NCBI RefSeq assembly: GCF_003432485.1
Contig: NZ_QVNQ01000005.1
Span: 620,001 to 684,000, forward strand
Direction of reading: 5' to 3'
Length of the DNA: 64,000 nt
DNA from: Actinomadura spongiicola
GTDB lineage: Bacteria; Actinomycetota; Actinomycetes; Streptosporangiales; Streptosporangiaceae
Shown: piece by piece, positions 1-8,606 of the stretch
Numbering within the stretch: the stretch's first letter is position 1
Layout: every line of letters starts with the position of its first letter
Program-made: the position numbers and the translations under genes
Notes under the pieces: generated by a model
Databases searched by the model: none
Told to the model about the DNA's origin: nothing
The model's input: only the letters and a program-made list of their open reading frames with translations

Positions 1-996
1 GCCGGGGCGGAGGCGCAGGTCCCCGTCGACCCGGACGTCGACCGGCCGTTCGAGCCCCTCCACGACGAGGGTGATCATGGCGTCGTGCCCGTAGTAGCGC
101 ACGTCGGTCACCGTCCCGCCGGGCGCGCCTCCGTCGCCCGCCCCGGTGGATTCGGTGAGCCGTAGCTGTTCGGGGCGCAGGATCACAATGCCGTCGCCGG
201 GGACGTCGGCGGGGGCACACAACTCGACCGGGCCGAGTGCGGTCGTGGCGGTGCCGATCGCGGCGGTTCCCGGCAGGATGACGGCGTCGCCGACGAATCC
301 GGCGACCCAGGGGCTGGCGGGGCGGCGGTACACGTCCTGCGGGGTGCCGCACTGCGCGACTCGCCCTTCATGGATGACCGCGACGAGATCCGCGACGGAC
401 AGGGCCTCCTGCTGGTCGTGGGTGACGAGAACGGCCGTGGCGCCGGTCGCGCGCAGGGCGGCGCGTACGTCGGCCCGTACTCCGGCGCGCAGCGCGCTGT
501 CCAGAGCGTTGAACGGCTCGTCGAGCAGGACCAGCGTGGGCTCGGGGGCCAGGGCGCGGGCCAGGGCGACGCGCTGCTGCTGCCCGCCGGACAGCTCGTG
601 CGGCGACCGATCGCCGTATCCGGCCAGGCCCACCAGTTCGAGCATCTCCTCGGCGCGACGGTGGCGTGCCGAGCGGTCGGCGACGCCGTAGGCGACGTTG
701 CGGGCGACGCTCAGGTGGGGGAACAGCGCGCCCTCCTGGGGGACGATGCCGATGCGGCGGCGTTCCGGGGGGACGTGGGTTCCGGGGCCGGTCAGGGTCC
801 GTCCGCCCACGGTGACGGTGCCCGCGTCGGCGCGCAGGAAGCCGGCGACGACGCGGAGCAGGGTGGTCTTCCCGCAGCCCGAGGGGCCGAGCACGGCGGC
901 CAGCGAACCGCTCGGGACGTCCAGGCCGAGCCCGTTCAGAACGGTGGCGTCCGGGCCGTACGCCTTGGTGAGGCCCTTAATGCGCAGGTCGGTCAT
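1..996 (-). CDS. Iron(III)-type ABC transporter ATP-binding protein (3' end outside window)
   Basis: This is the nucleotide-binding subunit of an ABC importer, most likely for ferric iron or a ferric chelate. The 332 residues visible contain Walker A GPSGCGKTT (37-45), the signature LSGGQQQRV, Walker B VLLDEP and a switch HD in VTHDQQE. A C-terminal regulatory extension follows, as in FbpC/PotA-type ATPases. The ATG at 994-996 overlaps the stop of the upstream permease as ATGA, so the two are translationally coupled. The chain runs off the left edge; the family is usually about 350 residues, so little is missing. The iron assignment comes from the iron box upstream of the operon and the lipoprotein gene; the ATPase alone would also fit thiamine or polyamine importers. 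Confidence 0.9.
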   Translation of the reverse strand, partial: MTDLRIKGLTKAYGPDATVLNGLGLDVPSGSLAAVLGPSGCGKTTLLRVVAGFLRADAGTVTVGGRTLTGPGTHVPPERRRIGIVPQEGALFPHLSVARNVAYGVADRSARHRRAEEMLELVGLAGYGDRSPHELSGGQQQRVALARALAPEPTLVLLDEPFNALDSALRAGVRADVRAALRATGATAVLVTHDQQEALSVADLVAVIHEGRVAQCGTPQDVYRRPASPWVAGFVGDAVILPGTAAIGTATTALGPVELCAPADVPGDGIVILRPEQLRLTESTGAGDGGAPGGTVTDVRYYGHDAMITLVVEGLERPVDVRVDGDLRLRPG

Positions 997-2504
997 GGAC
1001 GCTGCCTTCCGAGAAGGTAGGAGGGTACGGCGGCGAGGAGGATCAGCGCGGCGGCGTAGGGGGCGGCGTCGGCGTAGGACCCGACGCCGGTCTCCGTCCA
1101 CAGTCTGGTGGCGAGGGTGTCCATGCCGGTCGGACGCAGCAGCAGGGTGGCCGGCAGTTCCTTCATGCAGACCACGAAGGTCAGCGCCGCGCCGGCGGCG
1201 ACGCCGGGGGCGGCCAGCGGCACGGTCACGCTGCCCAGGACGCGCACGGGCCCGCGGCCGAGAGAGCGGGCGACGTCCTCCAGGACGGGCGGCGCCTGGA
1301 GGACGGCGGCGCGCGTGGCGGCGACGGCGACCGGCAGGAAGAGCACAGCGTAGGCGCAGACCAGCAGCGGCAGTTCCTGGTAGACCGGGGCGGCGTACCG
1401 GACCGCGAAGAAGACCATGGCCAGCGCGACGGTGATGCCCGGCAGGGCGTGCCCGGCGTAGGCGGCCTGTTCGATCAGCTCGGCGGTCCGTCCCCGATGG
1501 CGGGCCGCGAGCACGCCGACGGGAAGGGCGAGCACGGTGGTGAGCGCGGCGCCGGCCGCCGCCACGCCGAGGGTGACGCCCGCGGCTTCCAGGAGCCCGG
1601 GCGTGTCCCAGGTGGAGCGGTTCCCGGTGGCCAGCCAGTAGGCGAGCGTGGTCAACGGGAACGCGACGGCGGCCGCGGCGACCGTCGCGCACCAGGCCAG
1701 GGCGGGGACCGTGAGCCGGCCGAGCGGCATCGGGACGGCGGGACGCGCGGTCCCGGTGCCGGTCCTGGCGTGCCCGCGCCGCCCGCGGGTCCGGGTCTCC
1801 AGGGCGACGAGGGCGATGGTCATCACCACCAGCACGACGCTCAGCGCGGCGGCCGGGGTGCGGTCGAAGCTGGCCTGGTAGGACGTGTAGATGCCGCGCG
1901 TGAACGTGTCGTACCGCATCAGTGACACCGCGCCGAAGTCGGACAGGACGTACAGCGCGACGAGGAGCCCGCCGCCGGCCGCGGCCGGGCGGAGTTGCGG
2001 AAGCACGACGCGGAGGAAGGTTCGCGCCGACCCCGAACCGAGCGAGCGGGACGTCTCCTCCTGCGCGCGGTCGATGCCCCGGAGCGCGGCGGCCACCGGC
2101 AGGTAGACGTAGGGGTAGCTGACGAGGGTCAGCGCCAGCGCCGATCCGGTGAAGCCGGACAGGTCCGGCAGGGCCGACAGCCAGGCGAAGGCGGCCACGT
2201 AGCTGGGCACGGCCAGCGGCAGGGTGGCGATCACCGACCAGGCGCGGGCGCCGGGCAGGGACGTGCGCACGGTGAGCCAGGCCAGCGAGACGCCCAGGAC
2301 GAGGCAGGCCGCCACCACCGCGCAGGCCAGGGCCAGGCTGCGGCCCAGGAGATGCGCGGTGCCGCCGGTGGTGACGACGCTCCAGGCGAAGCCCGGTCCC
2401 CGCTCCAGCGCCCGCACGGCGAGGTAGCCGAGCGGCAGCAGGGCGAAGGCTCCCGCCAGGCACGCCGGAGCGAGCAGACTCCTTGGGGGGCGGGCCGCCG
2501 CCAT
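993..2504 (-). CDS. Iron ABC transporter permease, FbpB-like double-domain
   Basis: This is an integral membrane permease of about 503 residues. It carries two copies of the binding-protein-dependent transport fold, the usual architecture of FbpB-type ferric permeases. EAA-type loops are visible in both halves (EETSRSLGSG near the middle and EDVARSLGRG near the end). I chose the ATG at 2504 (MAAARPPRS) because it precedes the first hydrophobic segment and lies 5 bases beyond the stop of the lipoprotein gene. A longer reading frame extends upstream but only shadows that gene. The stop overlaps the ATPase start by 4 bases. The protein should pass substrate from the lipoprotein at 2510 through the membrane, powered by the ATPase at 1-996. 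Confidence 0.9.
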   Translation of the reverse strand: MAAARPPRSLLAPACLAGAFALLPLGYLAVRALERGPGFAWSVVTTGGTAHLLGRSLALACAVVAACLVLGVSLAWLTVRTSLPGARAWSVIATLPLAVPSYVAAFAWLSALPDLSGFTGSALALTLVSYPYVYLPVAAALRGIDRAQEETSRSLGSGSARTFLRVVLPQLRPAAAGGGLLVALYVLSDFGAVSLMRYDTFTRGIYTSYQASFDRTPAAALSVVLVVMTIALVALETRTRGRRGHARTGTGTARPAVPMPLGRLTVPALAWCATVAAAAVAFPLTTLAYWLATGNRSTWDTPGLLEAAGVTLGVAAAGAALTTVLALPVGVLAARHRGRTAELIEQAAYAGHALPGITVALAMVFFAVRYAAPVYQELPLLVCAYAVLFLPVAVAATRAAVLQAPPVLEDVARSLGRGPVRVLGSVTVPLAAPGVAAGAALTFVVCMKELPATLLLRPTGMDTLATRLWTETGVGSYADAAPYAAALILLAAVPSYLLGRQRP

Positions 2505-2509
2505 CGGTC

Positions 2510-3526
2510 TCAGACCATCCCCGCTTCTCGCAGCATCGTCAGGGTCTGCTGGAGCGAGTCGAGCTTTCCGAGGTCGATCTCGGGGGCCTTCAGCGAGTCC
2601 AGGGGAGGCAGGCCGGGGACTGTGCCGGCCACGCCGATGGCCATCGGGTACTCCTTGGTCTCGTCGCTGAAGTAGGTCTGCGCTTCCTTCGACAGCAGAT
2701 AGTCGACGGCCTTGAGGGCGGTCGCCCGGTGCTCGCCGCCCTTGAGCATCCCGACGCCCGCGACGTTGATCAGCGCCCCGGGGTCGCCGCCCGGAAGGTA
2801 GTGCAGCTTGGCGGTGACGCCTCCCTCGCCCTTCTCGGCGACCTTCTCGTACCAGTAGTAGTGGTTGATCAGTCCGATCGAGATCTGCCCGGAGTTCACG
2901 GCGTCCAGCACGGCGATGTTGTTGTCGTACGCCTTGACTCCGTTGGCCTTCATGCCCTTGAGCCAGTTGCGCGTGGCCTCGTCGCCGTCCAGGACGCGCA
3001 TGCCGGTGACGAACGCCTGGAAGGAGGCGTTGGTCGGCGCATAGCCGACCTTGCCCCTCCACTCCGGCTTGACGAGGTCGCGCACGGTGTCGGGCGCCTT
3101 GGCCACCTGGCCGGGGTGGTAGGCCAGCACGCGGACGCGTCCGGACAGACCGACCCAGTCACCGGCGCTTCCGCGGAACTTCGCGGGCACCTTGTCGAGG
3201 GACGGCTGGGGCAGCCTCTCCAGGCGTCCCTCCTTCGCCAGGGCTCCGAGCGCCCCGGCGTCCTGGGACAGGAAGAGGTCCGCCTTGGACTTGGCTCCCT
3301 CCTCCAGGATCTGCGCGGCCAGTTCGGCGCTGGAGCCGTACCGCACCTCGACGTCGGTGCCGAGGGACTTCTCCAGCTTCTCCAGCAGCGGCTTCACCAG
3401 CCCCTCGTTGCGGCCGGAGTAGATGACGAGACCGGCCTCGCTCCCGAGGCCGCATGCGGTCCCGAGTGAGAGAACGAGGGCCGTCAAGATCAATACGGAA
3501 GACAAACGGCGCAGGGGGTGTCGCAT
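2510..3526 (-). CDS. Iron ABC transporter substrate-binding lipoprotein
   Basis: This is a 338-residue extracytoplasmic solute-binding protein of the ferric-binding/thiamine family. The start at 3526 (MRHPLRRLSS) gives a basic n-region, a hydrophobic h-region and a cysteine at residue 25 (SLGTAC). The -3 residue is not the usual Leu, but lipidation still looks likely. The mature part begins GLVIYSGRNEGLVKPLLEKL, typical of FbpA-like proteins, and contains the INHYYWYEK Tyr-rich segment, suited to ferric ion binding. It is the first gene of a three-gene minus-strand operon; the iron box at 3565-3583 sits 39 bases upstream of its ATG, so iron repression is expected. Direct Fe3+ as ligand is inferred from family and regulation. 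Confidence 0.9.
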   Translation of the reverse strand: MRHPLRRLSSVLILTALVLSLGTACGLGSEAGLVIYSGRNEGLVKPLLEKLEKSLGTDVEVRYGSSAELAAQILEEGAKSKADLFLSQDAGALGALAKEGRLERLPQPSLDKVPAKFRGSAGDWVGLSGRVRVLAYHPGQVAKAPDTVRDLVKPEWRGKVGYAPTNASFQAFVTGMRVLDGDEATRNWLKGMKANGVKAYDNNIAVLDAVNSGQISIGLINHYYWYEKVAEKGEGGVTAKLHYLPGGDPGALINVAGVGMLKGGEHRATALKAVDYLLSKEAQTYFSDETKEYPMAIGVAGTVPGLPPLDSLKAPEIDLGKLDSLQQTLTMLREAGMV

Positions 3527-3564
3527 GCTTTCCTCGAAGGGGGGATCGAAGAGGGAATTGTCGT

Positions 3565-3583
3565 TTAGTTTAGCCTTACCTAA
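3565..3583. promoter_or_regulatory. IdeR/DmdR-type iron box shared by divergent genes
   Basis: TTAGTTTAGCCTTACCTAA matches the 19-bp actinobacterial iron-box consensus TTAGGTTAGSCTAACCTAA at 17 of 19 positions and is a near-palindrome. It lies between the divergent iron transporter operon (start 3526) and the adenylation-carrier-acyltransferase gene (start 3585/3594). One Fe(II)-bound IdeR/DmdR dimer pair could therefore repress both directions. Confidence 0.85.
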
Positions 3584-3584
3584 G

Positions 3585-6089
3585 ATGCCCAGGGTGAGCA
3601 ACCCCCACCCCACGGTGTCCGCGGTCGTCCCCTTCGCCCGCGACCTCGCCGCCCACGCCGACCGGACGGCGGTCATCACCGCCGAGGGCGCACTCTCCTA
3701 CCGCGAACTCGCCGACCGGGTGGCCGCCACCGGGCGGCGGCTCGGCACCGAACGGCGGTTCGTGCTGCTCGGCGGCGCCAACACCGTCGACGCCCTCGTC
3801 GTCTATCTGGCGGCGCTGGCGTTCGGGCATCCCGTCCTGCTCGCACCGCACGACCGGCCCGACTTCCCGCGGTCCCTGACCGACGCCTACGACCCGGACG
3901 TCGTGGCCTACCCGGACGGGACGCTCGACGAACGACGCACGGGCACCGTGCACACGTTGCACCCCGACCTGGCGCTGCTGCTCAGCACGTCCGGCTCGAC
4001 GGGCTCACCGAAGCTCGTCCGGCTGTCGCATGAGAACCTGCGCGCCAACGCCGAGTCCATCGCCGTCTCGCTGAACATCCGCCGCGACGACCGCGCCGCC
4101 ACGACCCTGCCGATCTACTACTGCTACGGCCTGTCGGTCATCAACAGCCACCTCCATCGGGGGGCGGGCCTCGTCCTCACCGACCTCTCGGTGAGCGACG
4201 ACCGCTTCTGGACGCTGTTCCGCGACGCCCGCGGCACGACGCTCGCGGGCATCCCCTACACCTTCGAACTGCTGGACCGGGTGGGCTTCGCCGACATGCG
4301 GCTGCCGGACCTGCGCTGTGTCACCCAGGCCGGCGGACGGCTTCCTCCCGTCCAGGTGGAACGCTACGCGGCGCTCGGGCGGCGGCACGGCTGGAACCTG
4401 GTCGTCATGTACGGCCAGACCGAGGCGACCGCCCGCATGGCCTACCTGCCGCCCGACCTGGTCTCCCGCCATCCGGAGGCGATCGGCGTCCCGATCCCGG
4501 GCGGCTCCTTCCGGCTGGAGCCGCTGCCGGGCGTCCCCGGCCCCGACACCGGCGAACTCGTGTACACGGGCCCGAACGTCATGCTCGGGTACGCCGAGCA
4601 CCCCTCCGACCTGGCCCTTGGCCGCACCATCGACGAACTGCGCACCGGCGACGTCGCACGGCGCCTCCCGAACGGGCTGTACCAGATCGTCGGACGCCGC
4701 AGCAGGTTCGCCAAGCCGTACGGTCTCAGGATCGACCTCCAGCACGTCGAGGAGACGCTCGCCGGACACGGCCTGAGCGCGTGCTGCGCCGGCGACGACA
4801 CGGGACTGGTCGTGGCCGTCACGGGCGACAGCGACGCCCGGAGCGTCCGGCGGCTGGTCGCGGCCGAATGCGGCCTGCCCGCCAGGGCGGTCAGCGCGCA
4901 CGTCCTGCCCGCCCTGCCCCGACACCCCACCGGAAAGCCCGACTACGGTGCCGTGCTCCGGCTGGCCCGCGCCGAACCGCCGCCCACCACGGACCTGTGC
5001 CACCTGTTCGCCGAGATCCTGGACCATCCCGGCGTCACCGAGAACGACACCTTCGTGGGCCTCGGGGGCGACTCGCTGTCCTATGTGGAGATGTCGCTGA
5101 AACTGGAGGAGGCCCTCGGACCCCTCCCCCCGGACTGGCCTACACGGCGCATCCGTGACCTGCGGCGCCCGGCCCGCGGCGCCAGGCCGCGAACCCTGGA
5201 GACGGGCATCGCGCTGCGCGCCACCGCGATCGTCCTCATCGTCGGCTCCCACATCGGCCTGTTCTGGGTTCAGGGCGGGGCGCACGTCCTGCTGGCGGTG
5301 GCGGGCCACAACTTCGCCCGCTTCCACCTCACCTCCGCGGGACGGACCGAGCGCCGCCGGCACGTCCTGGGCACCCTGGCCCGGATCGCCGTGCCGAGCG
5401 TCGTCTGGATCGTCCTCGCGGCGCTCCTCACCGCCGACTACCACCTGGTCGACGCGCTGCTGCTGAAGAGCGCGACCGGGCACGACAGCAACTATTGGTT
5501 CGTCGAGGTGATCGTCTACGTCCTCCTCGCCATGGCCGCGTGGCTCGGCATCCCGGCCGTGGACCTGTGGGAACGGCGCTCGCCTTTTCCCTTCGCCCTC
5601 GGCGTTCTGCTGGTCACGCTGGTCGTCCGCTACGACTTCGCCGGGCTCACGCACCTGCCGGACGCGATCACCGCGCTGTGGATGTTCCCCTTCGGCTGGG
5701 CCGCGGCGAAGGCGACCGGCGTGGGCCAACGCCTCCTGGTGACCGCGATCGGCCTTGCCACGATCCCCGGATACTTCGGCCCGGGAGAGCAGCTCAGAGA
5801 GACCGTCCTCATCATCGGCGTGTGCCTGCTGATCTGGTTCCCGCTCCTGCCGAGCACCGCCTGGCTCAACCGCCTCGCCGCCCTGCTGGCCGCCGGATCG
5901 CTCTACGTCTACCTGGTTCACTGGCAGGTCTACCCGCTGCTGGAGGAGCGCTCCGGGATCCTGGCCCTGCTCGCCTCCCTCGCGGCCGGCCTGGCCTACA
6001 CCGCCGTCGCCACGAGGGCCGTCCGCCACGCGACACGGCGAACCGGCAGGCGACAGCCGCGCGACCAACGGCAGCTCGGCCGGGTGTAG
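3585..6089 (+). CDS. Trifunctional fusion: AMP-dependent ligase, carrier protein, membrane acyltransferase-3
   Basis: An 834-residue protein with three recognisable parts. Residues 10-460 are an ANL adenylation domain: phosphate loop STSGSTGSPK (134-143), YGQTE (276-280), RTGD (353-356) and catalytic Lys451 in PTGKPDYG. Residues 470-525 form a carrier domain with GGDSLS, Ser497 being the phosphopantetheine site. Residues 538-825 are a multi-spanning acyltransferase-3 domain with the conserved first-helix His (SHIGLF, His556) and the terminal YLVHWQVYPLL signature. The protein would activate an acyl or amino/aryl acid, tether it, and transfer it at the membrane. ATG 3585 abuts the iron box, so the transcript is probably leaderless; GTG 3594 is the alternative start. 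The parts resemble the separate IdeR-regulated mycobactin acylation set MbtM-MbtL-MbtK only by analogy. The substrate is unknown. Confidence 0.85.
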   Translation: MPRVSNPHPTVSAVVPFARDLAAHADRTAVITAEGALSYRELADRVAATGRRLGTERRFVLLGGANTVDALVVYLAALAFGHPVLLAPHDRPDFPRSLTDAYDPDVVAYPDGTLDERRTGTVHTLHPDLALLLSTSGSTGSPKLVRLSHENLRANAESIAVSLNIRRDDRAATTLPIYYCYGLSVINSHLHRGAGLVLTDLSVSDDRFWTLFRDARGTTLAGIPYTFELLDRVGFADMRLPDLRCVTQAGGRLPPVQVERYAALGRRHGWNLVVMYGQTEATARMAYLPPDLVSRHPEAIGVPIPGGSFRLEPLPGVPGPDTGELVYTGPNVMLGYAEHPSDLALGRTIDELRTGDVARRLPNGLYQIVGRRSRFAKPYGLRIDLQHVEETLAGHGLSACCAGDDTGLVVAVTGDSDARSVRRLVAAECGLPARAVSAHVLPALPRHPTGKPDYGAVLRLARAEPPPTTDLCHLFAEILDHPGVTENDTFVGLGGDSLSYVEMSLKLEEALGPLPPDWPTRRIRDLRRPARGARPRTLETGIALRATAIVLIVGSHIGLFWVQGGAHVLLAVAGHNFARFHLTSAGRTERRRHVLGTLARIAVPSVVWIVLAALLTADYHLVDALLLKSATGHDSNYWFVEVIVYVLLAMAAWLGIPAVDLWERRSPFPFALGVLLVTLVVRYDFAGLTHLPDAITALWMFPFGWAAAKATGVGQRLLVTAIGLATIPGYFGPGEQLRETVLIIGVCLLIWFPLLPSTAWLNRLAALLAAGSLYVYLVHWQVYPLLEERSGILALLASLAAGLAYTAVATRAVRHATRRTGRRQPRDQRQLGRV

Positions 6090-6134
6090 GGAGCGCGCCC
6101 GCGGGAAGGCGCACCGTGGACGGAGGTGGTGAGG

Positions 6135-6974
6135 ATGGGGAGTCTGGTCGGACGGAACCTGCTCGCCGACGCCGAACCCGGCACGGCCCCGCGGATGGGG
6201 TTCTTCACCGACACGTCGGTGTGCATCGGATGCAAGGCGTGCGAGGTGGCGTGCAAGGAGTGGAACGCCGTGCCCGAGGACGGGCTGGAGTTCACCGGCA
6301 TGTCCTACGACAACACGCAGGGCCTCGGCGCCGACACCTGGCGGCACGTCGCGTTCATCGAGCAGGACAAGCCCATGGGTCAGGCCGACAGCGACATGCG
6401 CTGGCTGATGGCGTCCGACGTCTGCAAGCACTGCACGCGCGCCGGCTGCCTGGACGTCTGCCCGACCGGTTCGCTGTTCCGGACGGAGTTCGGCACCGTC
6501 GTCGTCCAGGAGGACATCTGCAACGGGTGCGGGTACTGCATCCCCGCCTGCCCCTACGGCGTCATCGACCAGCGCAAGGGCGACGGGCGCGCGTGGAAGT
6601 GCACGATGTGCTACGACCGGATCGGCGTCGGGATGGAACCGGCGTGCGCGAAGGCGTGCCCGACCGACTCCATCCAGTACGGGCCCCTCGACGAACTGCG
6701 CGAGCGCGCCGCGATGCGCGTCGACCAGCTGCACGAACTCGGCGTGGACGAGGCACGCCTTTACGGCCACGACCCGGACGACGGTGTCGGCGGCGACGGC
6801 GCGTTCTTCCTTCTGCTGGACGAGCCGGAGGTGTACGGGCTGCCGCCCGATCCCGTCGTCACCACGCGCGATCTGCCGTCCATGTGGAGGCACGCTGGAA
6901 TGGCCGCCGCCACGCTGCTCGGCGGGCTCGCCGCGGTCTTCGCCGTCCACGGCCGCGCGGGAGGCGGACGATGA
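6135..6974 (+). CDS. 4Fe-4S ferredoxin-type electron-transfer subunit (FdnH/FdhB-like)
   Basis: A 279-residue iron-sulfur subunit of the DMSO-reductase superfamily, relaying electrons between a molybdopterin oxidoreductase and a membrane quinone subunit. Four cysteine groups are visible: CIGCKACEVAC, CKHCTRAGCLDVCP, CNGCGYCIPACP and CTMCYDR...CAKACP, enough for four 4Fe-4S clusters. A C-terminal hydrophobic segment (TLLGGLAAVFAV) anchors it, as in FdnH. I chose ATG 6135 because GGAGG lies 8 bases upstream; the in-frame GTG at 6126 overlaps that site. The stop overlaps the NrfD start. No catalytic molybdopterin subunit lies on either side, which is odd for this family. The best match is a formate dehydrogenase beta subunit. 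Confidence 0.9.
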   Translation: MGSLVGRNLLADAEPGTAPRMGFFTDTSVCIGCKACEVACKEWNAVPEDGLEFTGMSYDNTQGLGADTWRHVAFIEQDKPMGQADSDMRWLMASDVCKHCTRAGCLDVCPTGSLFRTEFGTVVVQEDICNGCGYCIPACPYGVIDQRKGDGRAWKCTMCYDRIGVGMEPACAKACPTDSIQYGPLDELRERAAMRVDQLHELGVDEARLYGHDPDDGVGGDGAFFLLLDEPEVYGLPPDPVVTTRDLPSMWRHAGMAAATLLGGLAAVFAVHGRAGGGR

Positions 6975-7972
6975 ACGGCCCGGACACAGGCGGGGAGGAC
7001 ATGCGGGAGGCCCGCGTCGGTGAGGGCACGGGGCGCCGCCGCCGTGGGCGGGGCGGGCGGCGGGGCGAGAAGGCGATGGTGCCGGAGGCCGAGTTCACGT
7101 CCTACTACGGCAAGCCGATCCTGAACCCGCCCGTCTGGAAGGCGTTCGACGTCGCCGGGTACTTCTTCCTCGGCGGTCTCGCCGGGGCGGGTTCGGTCCT
7201 GGCCGCGGGCGCGGGGCTCACCGGGCGTCCCCGCGTCGCGCGGGCGCTGAAGATCTCCTCGCTCGCCGCTCTCGGCGGGTCGACCGCCGCGCTGATCCAC
7301 GACCTCGGACGGCCCGAGCGGTTCGTCAACATGCTGCGGGTCATGAAGCCGACCTCGCCGATGAGCATGGGCTCGTGGCTGCTGGCCGCCTACGGGCCCG
7401 CCGTGGGCGCCGCCGCCGTCCTGGACGTGACCGGATGGTGGCCGCGCCTCGGCCGTGCCGCCACCGCCGGGGCCGCGGCGCTGGGCCCGGCCGTCGCCAC
7501 CTACACCGCCGTGCTGGCCGCCGACACGGCGGTGCCCGCCTGGCACGAGGCGCACCGAGAACTGCCGTTCGTGTTCGCCGGTTCGGCGACGGCGGCCGCG
7601 TCCGGCATGGCGCTGGTCGCGGGCCCGGTCGGCGAGACCGGGCCGATGCGCACCGCGGCGGTACTCGGCACGGCCCTGGAGCTGGCGGCGTCGAAGGCGC
7701 TGGAGCGTCGACTCGGGATCGTCGCCGAGGCGTACGCGACAGGACGGGCGGGCCGGCTCCTGCGCGCGGCCGAGATCCTGTCGGTCGCGGGCGCCGCCGG
7801 CGCCGTGTTCGGCGGGCGCCGCCGCGCCGTGGCGGCGCTCGGCGGGGCGGCCCTGCTGGCGGGCTCGGCGTGCACCCGCTTCGGCGTGTTCCACGCGGGA
7901 ACGCAGTCGGCGCGGGACCCCAAGTACACCGTGATTCCACAACGGGAGCGGCTCCGGGCCGCCGCTGGGTAG
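6971..7972 (+). CDS. nrfD: NrfD/PsrC-type polytopic membrane subunit
   Basis: A 333-residue integral membrane protein that anchors the preceding Fe-S subunit and exchanges electrons with the quinone pool. After a basic, Gly/Arg-rich cytoplasmic N-terminus (about 35 residues) comes FTSYYGKPILNPPVWK, typical of NrfD proteins in actinobacterial formate-dehydrogenase clusters. Then come about eight hydrophobic helices and the conserved HDLGRPERFVNMLRV loop. The ATG overlaps the upstream stop by 4 bases. With no catalytic subunit adjacent, the pair probably serves an enzyme encoded elsewhere or an unrecognised partner. Confidence 0.9.
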   Translation: MNGPDTGGEDMREARVGEGTGRRRRGRGGRRGEKAMVPEAEFTSYYGKPILNPPVWKAFDVAGYFFLGGLAGAGSVLAAGAGLTGRPRVARALKISSLAALGGSTAALIHDLGRPERFVNMLRVMKPTSPMSMGSWLLAAYGPAVGAAAVLDVTGWWPRLGRAATAGAAALGPAVATYTAVLAADTAVPAWHEAHRELPFVFAGSATAAASGMALVAGPVGETGPMRTAAVLGTALELAASKALERRLGIVAEAYATGRAGRLLRAAEILSVAGAAGAVFGGRRRAVAALGGAALLAGSACTRFGVFHAGTQSARDPKYTVIPQRERLRAAAG

Positions 7973-8012
7973 GCTGGCCCCTCACTGGAGGCGCAGGAGA
8001 GGGGCCCTGCCC

Positions 8013-8606
8013 GTGCCCGGTCAGCCCGCCGAGAGGGCGCGCATCGTCGACGCCGCGTACCGGTGCCTCGCGGAGGCGCGCGGCGCCTCCGTGTCCATCA
8101 CCGACATCCTGACCGCGGCGGGCCTGTCGACCCGCGCGTTCTACCGGCACTTCGAGTCCAAGGACGCGCTGCTGCTGGCGATGTTCCGCCGGGACAGCAC
8201 CCGGGTGATGACCGAGCTGCGGGAGCTCGCCGCCTCCGCCGCGTCCCCGGCCGAGGCGCTGACGGCGCTGATCGCGGGGATGCTGGCGATCACCGCGGAG
8301 GAGCGCCGCGGGCGGGTCCTCGCGCTCGCCTCCGCCGACACGGCCCGCGCCCGTGGCTACGCCGGGGAGCGGGGACGCGTCACCGCCGAGCAGGAGACGA
8401 TCATCGCGGAGATCCTCGCGGCGGGACGGGCGGACGGCTCGTTCCCGTGGACGGATCCCGGCCCGGACGCGCGCTTCGTCCGCGCCGCGCTCGGCCAGGC
8501 GTTCGACGACCAGATGGCGGGCATGGCGCGTGCCGGGGCCACGGAGACCGCCGCCCAGATCACGGCGTTCGCGCTCCGCGCGCTCGGCGCCCGCCCGGCC
8601 CGCTGA
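8013..8606 (+). CDS. TetR/AcrR family transcriptional regulator
   Basis: A 197-residue one-component repressor. The N-terminal helix-turn-helix is clear: IVDAAYRCLAEARGASVSITDILTAAG followed by the recognition segment STRAFYRHFESKDALL. The C-terminal ligand domain is not assignable to a subfamily. GTG 8013 is preceded by AGGAGA at 7995-8000, a 12-base spacing. The gene follows NrfD by 40 bases in the same direction and is convergent with DoxX: its stop ends at 8606 and the DoxX stop begins at 8607. Control of the Fe-S/NrfD pair is possible but no operator was seen upstream of 6135. Confidence 0.85.
   Translation: MPGQPAERARIVDAAYRCLAEARGASVSITDILTAAGLSTRAFYRHFESKDALLLAMFRRDSTRVMTELRELAASAASPAEALTALIAGMLAITAEERRGRVLALASADTARARGYAGERGRVTAEQETIIAEILAAGRADGSFPWTDPGPDARFVRAALGQAFDDQMAGMARAGATETAAQITAFALRALGARPAR

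Noticed and set aside
4005..6950. Very long minus-strand open frame opposite the fusion and Fe-S genes
   Set aside because: High-GC shadow; low complexity, no domains, no ribosome site, while the plus strand holds clear motifs.
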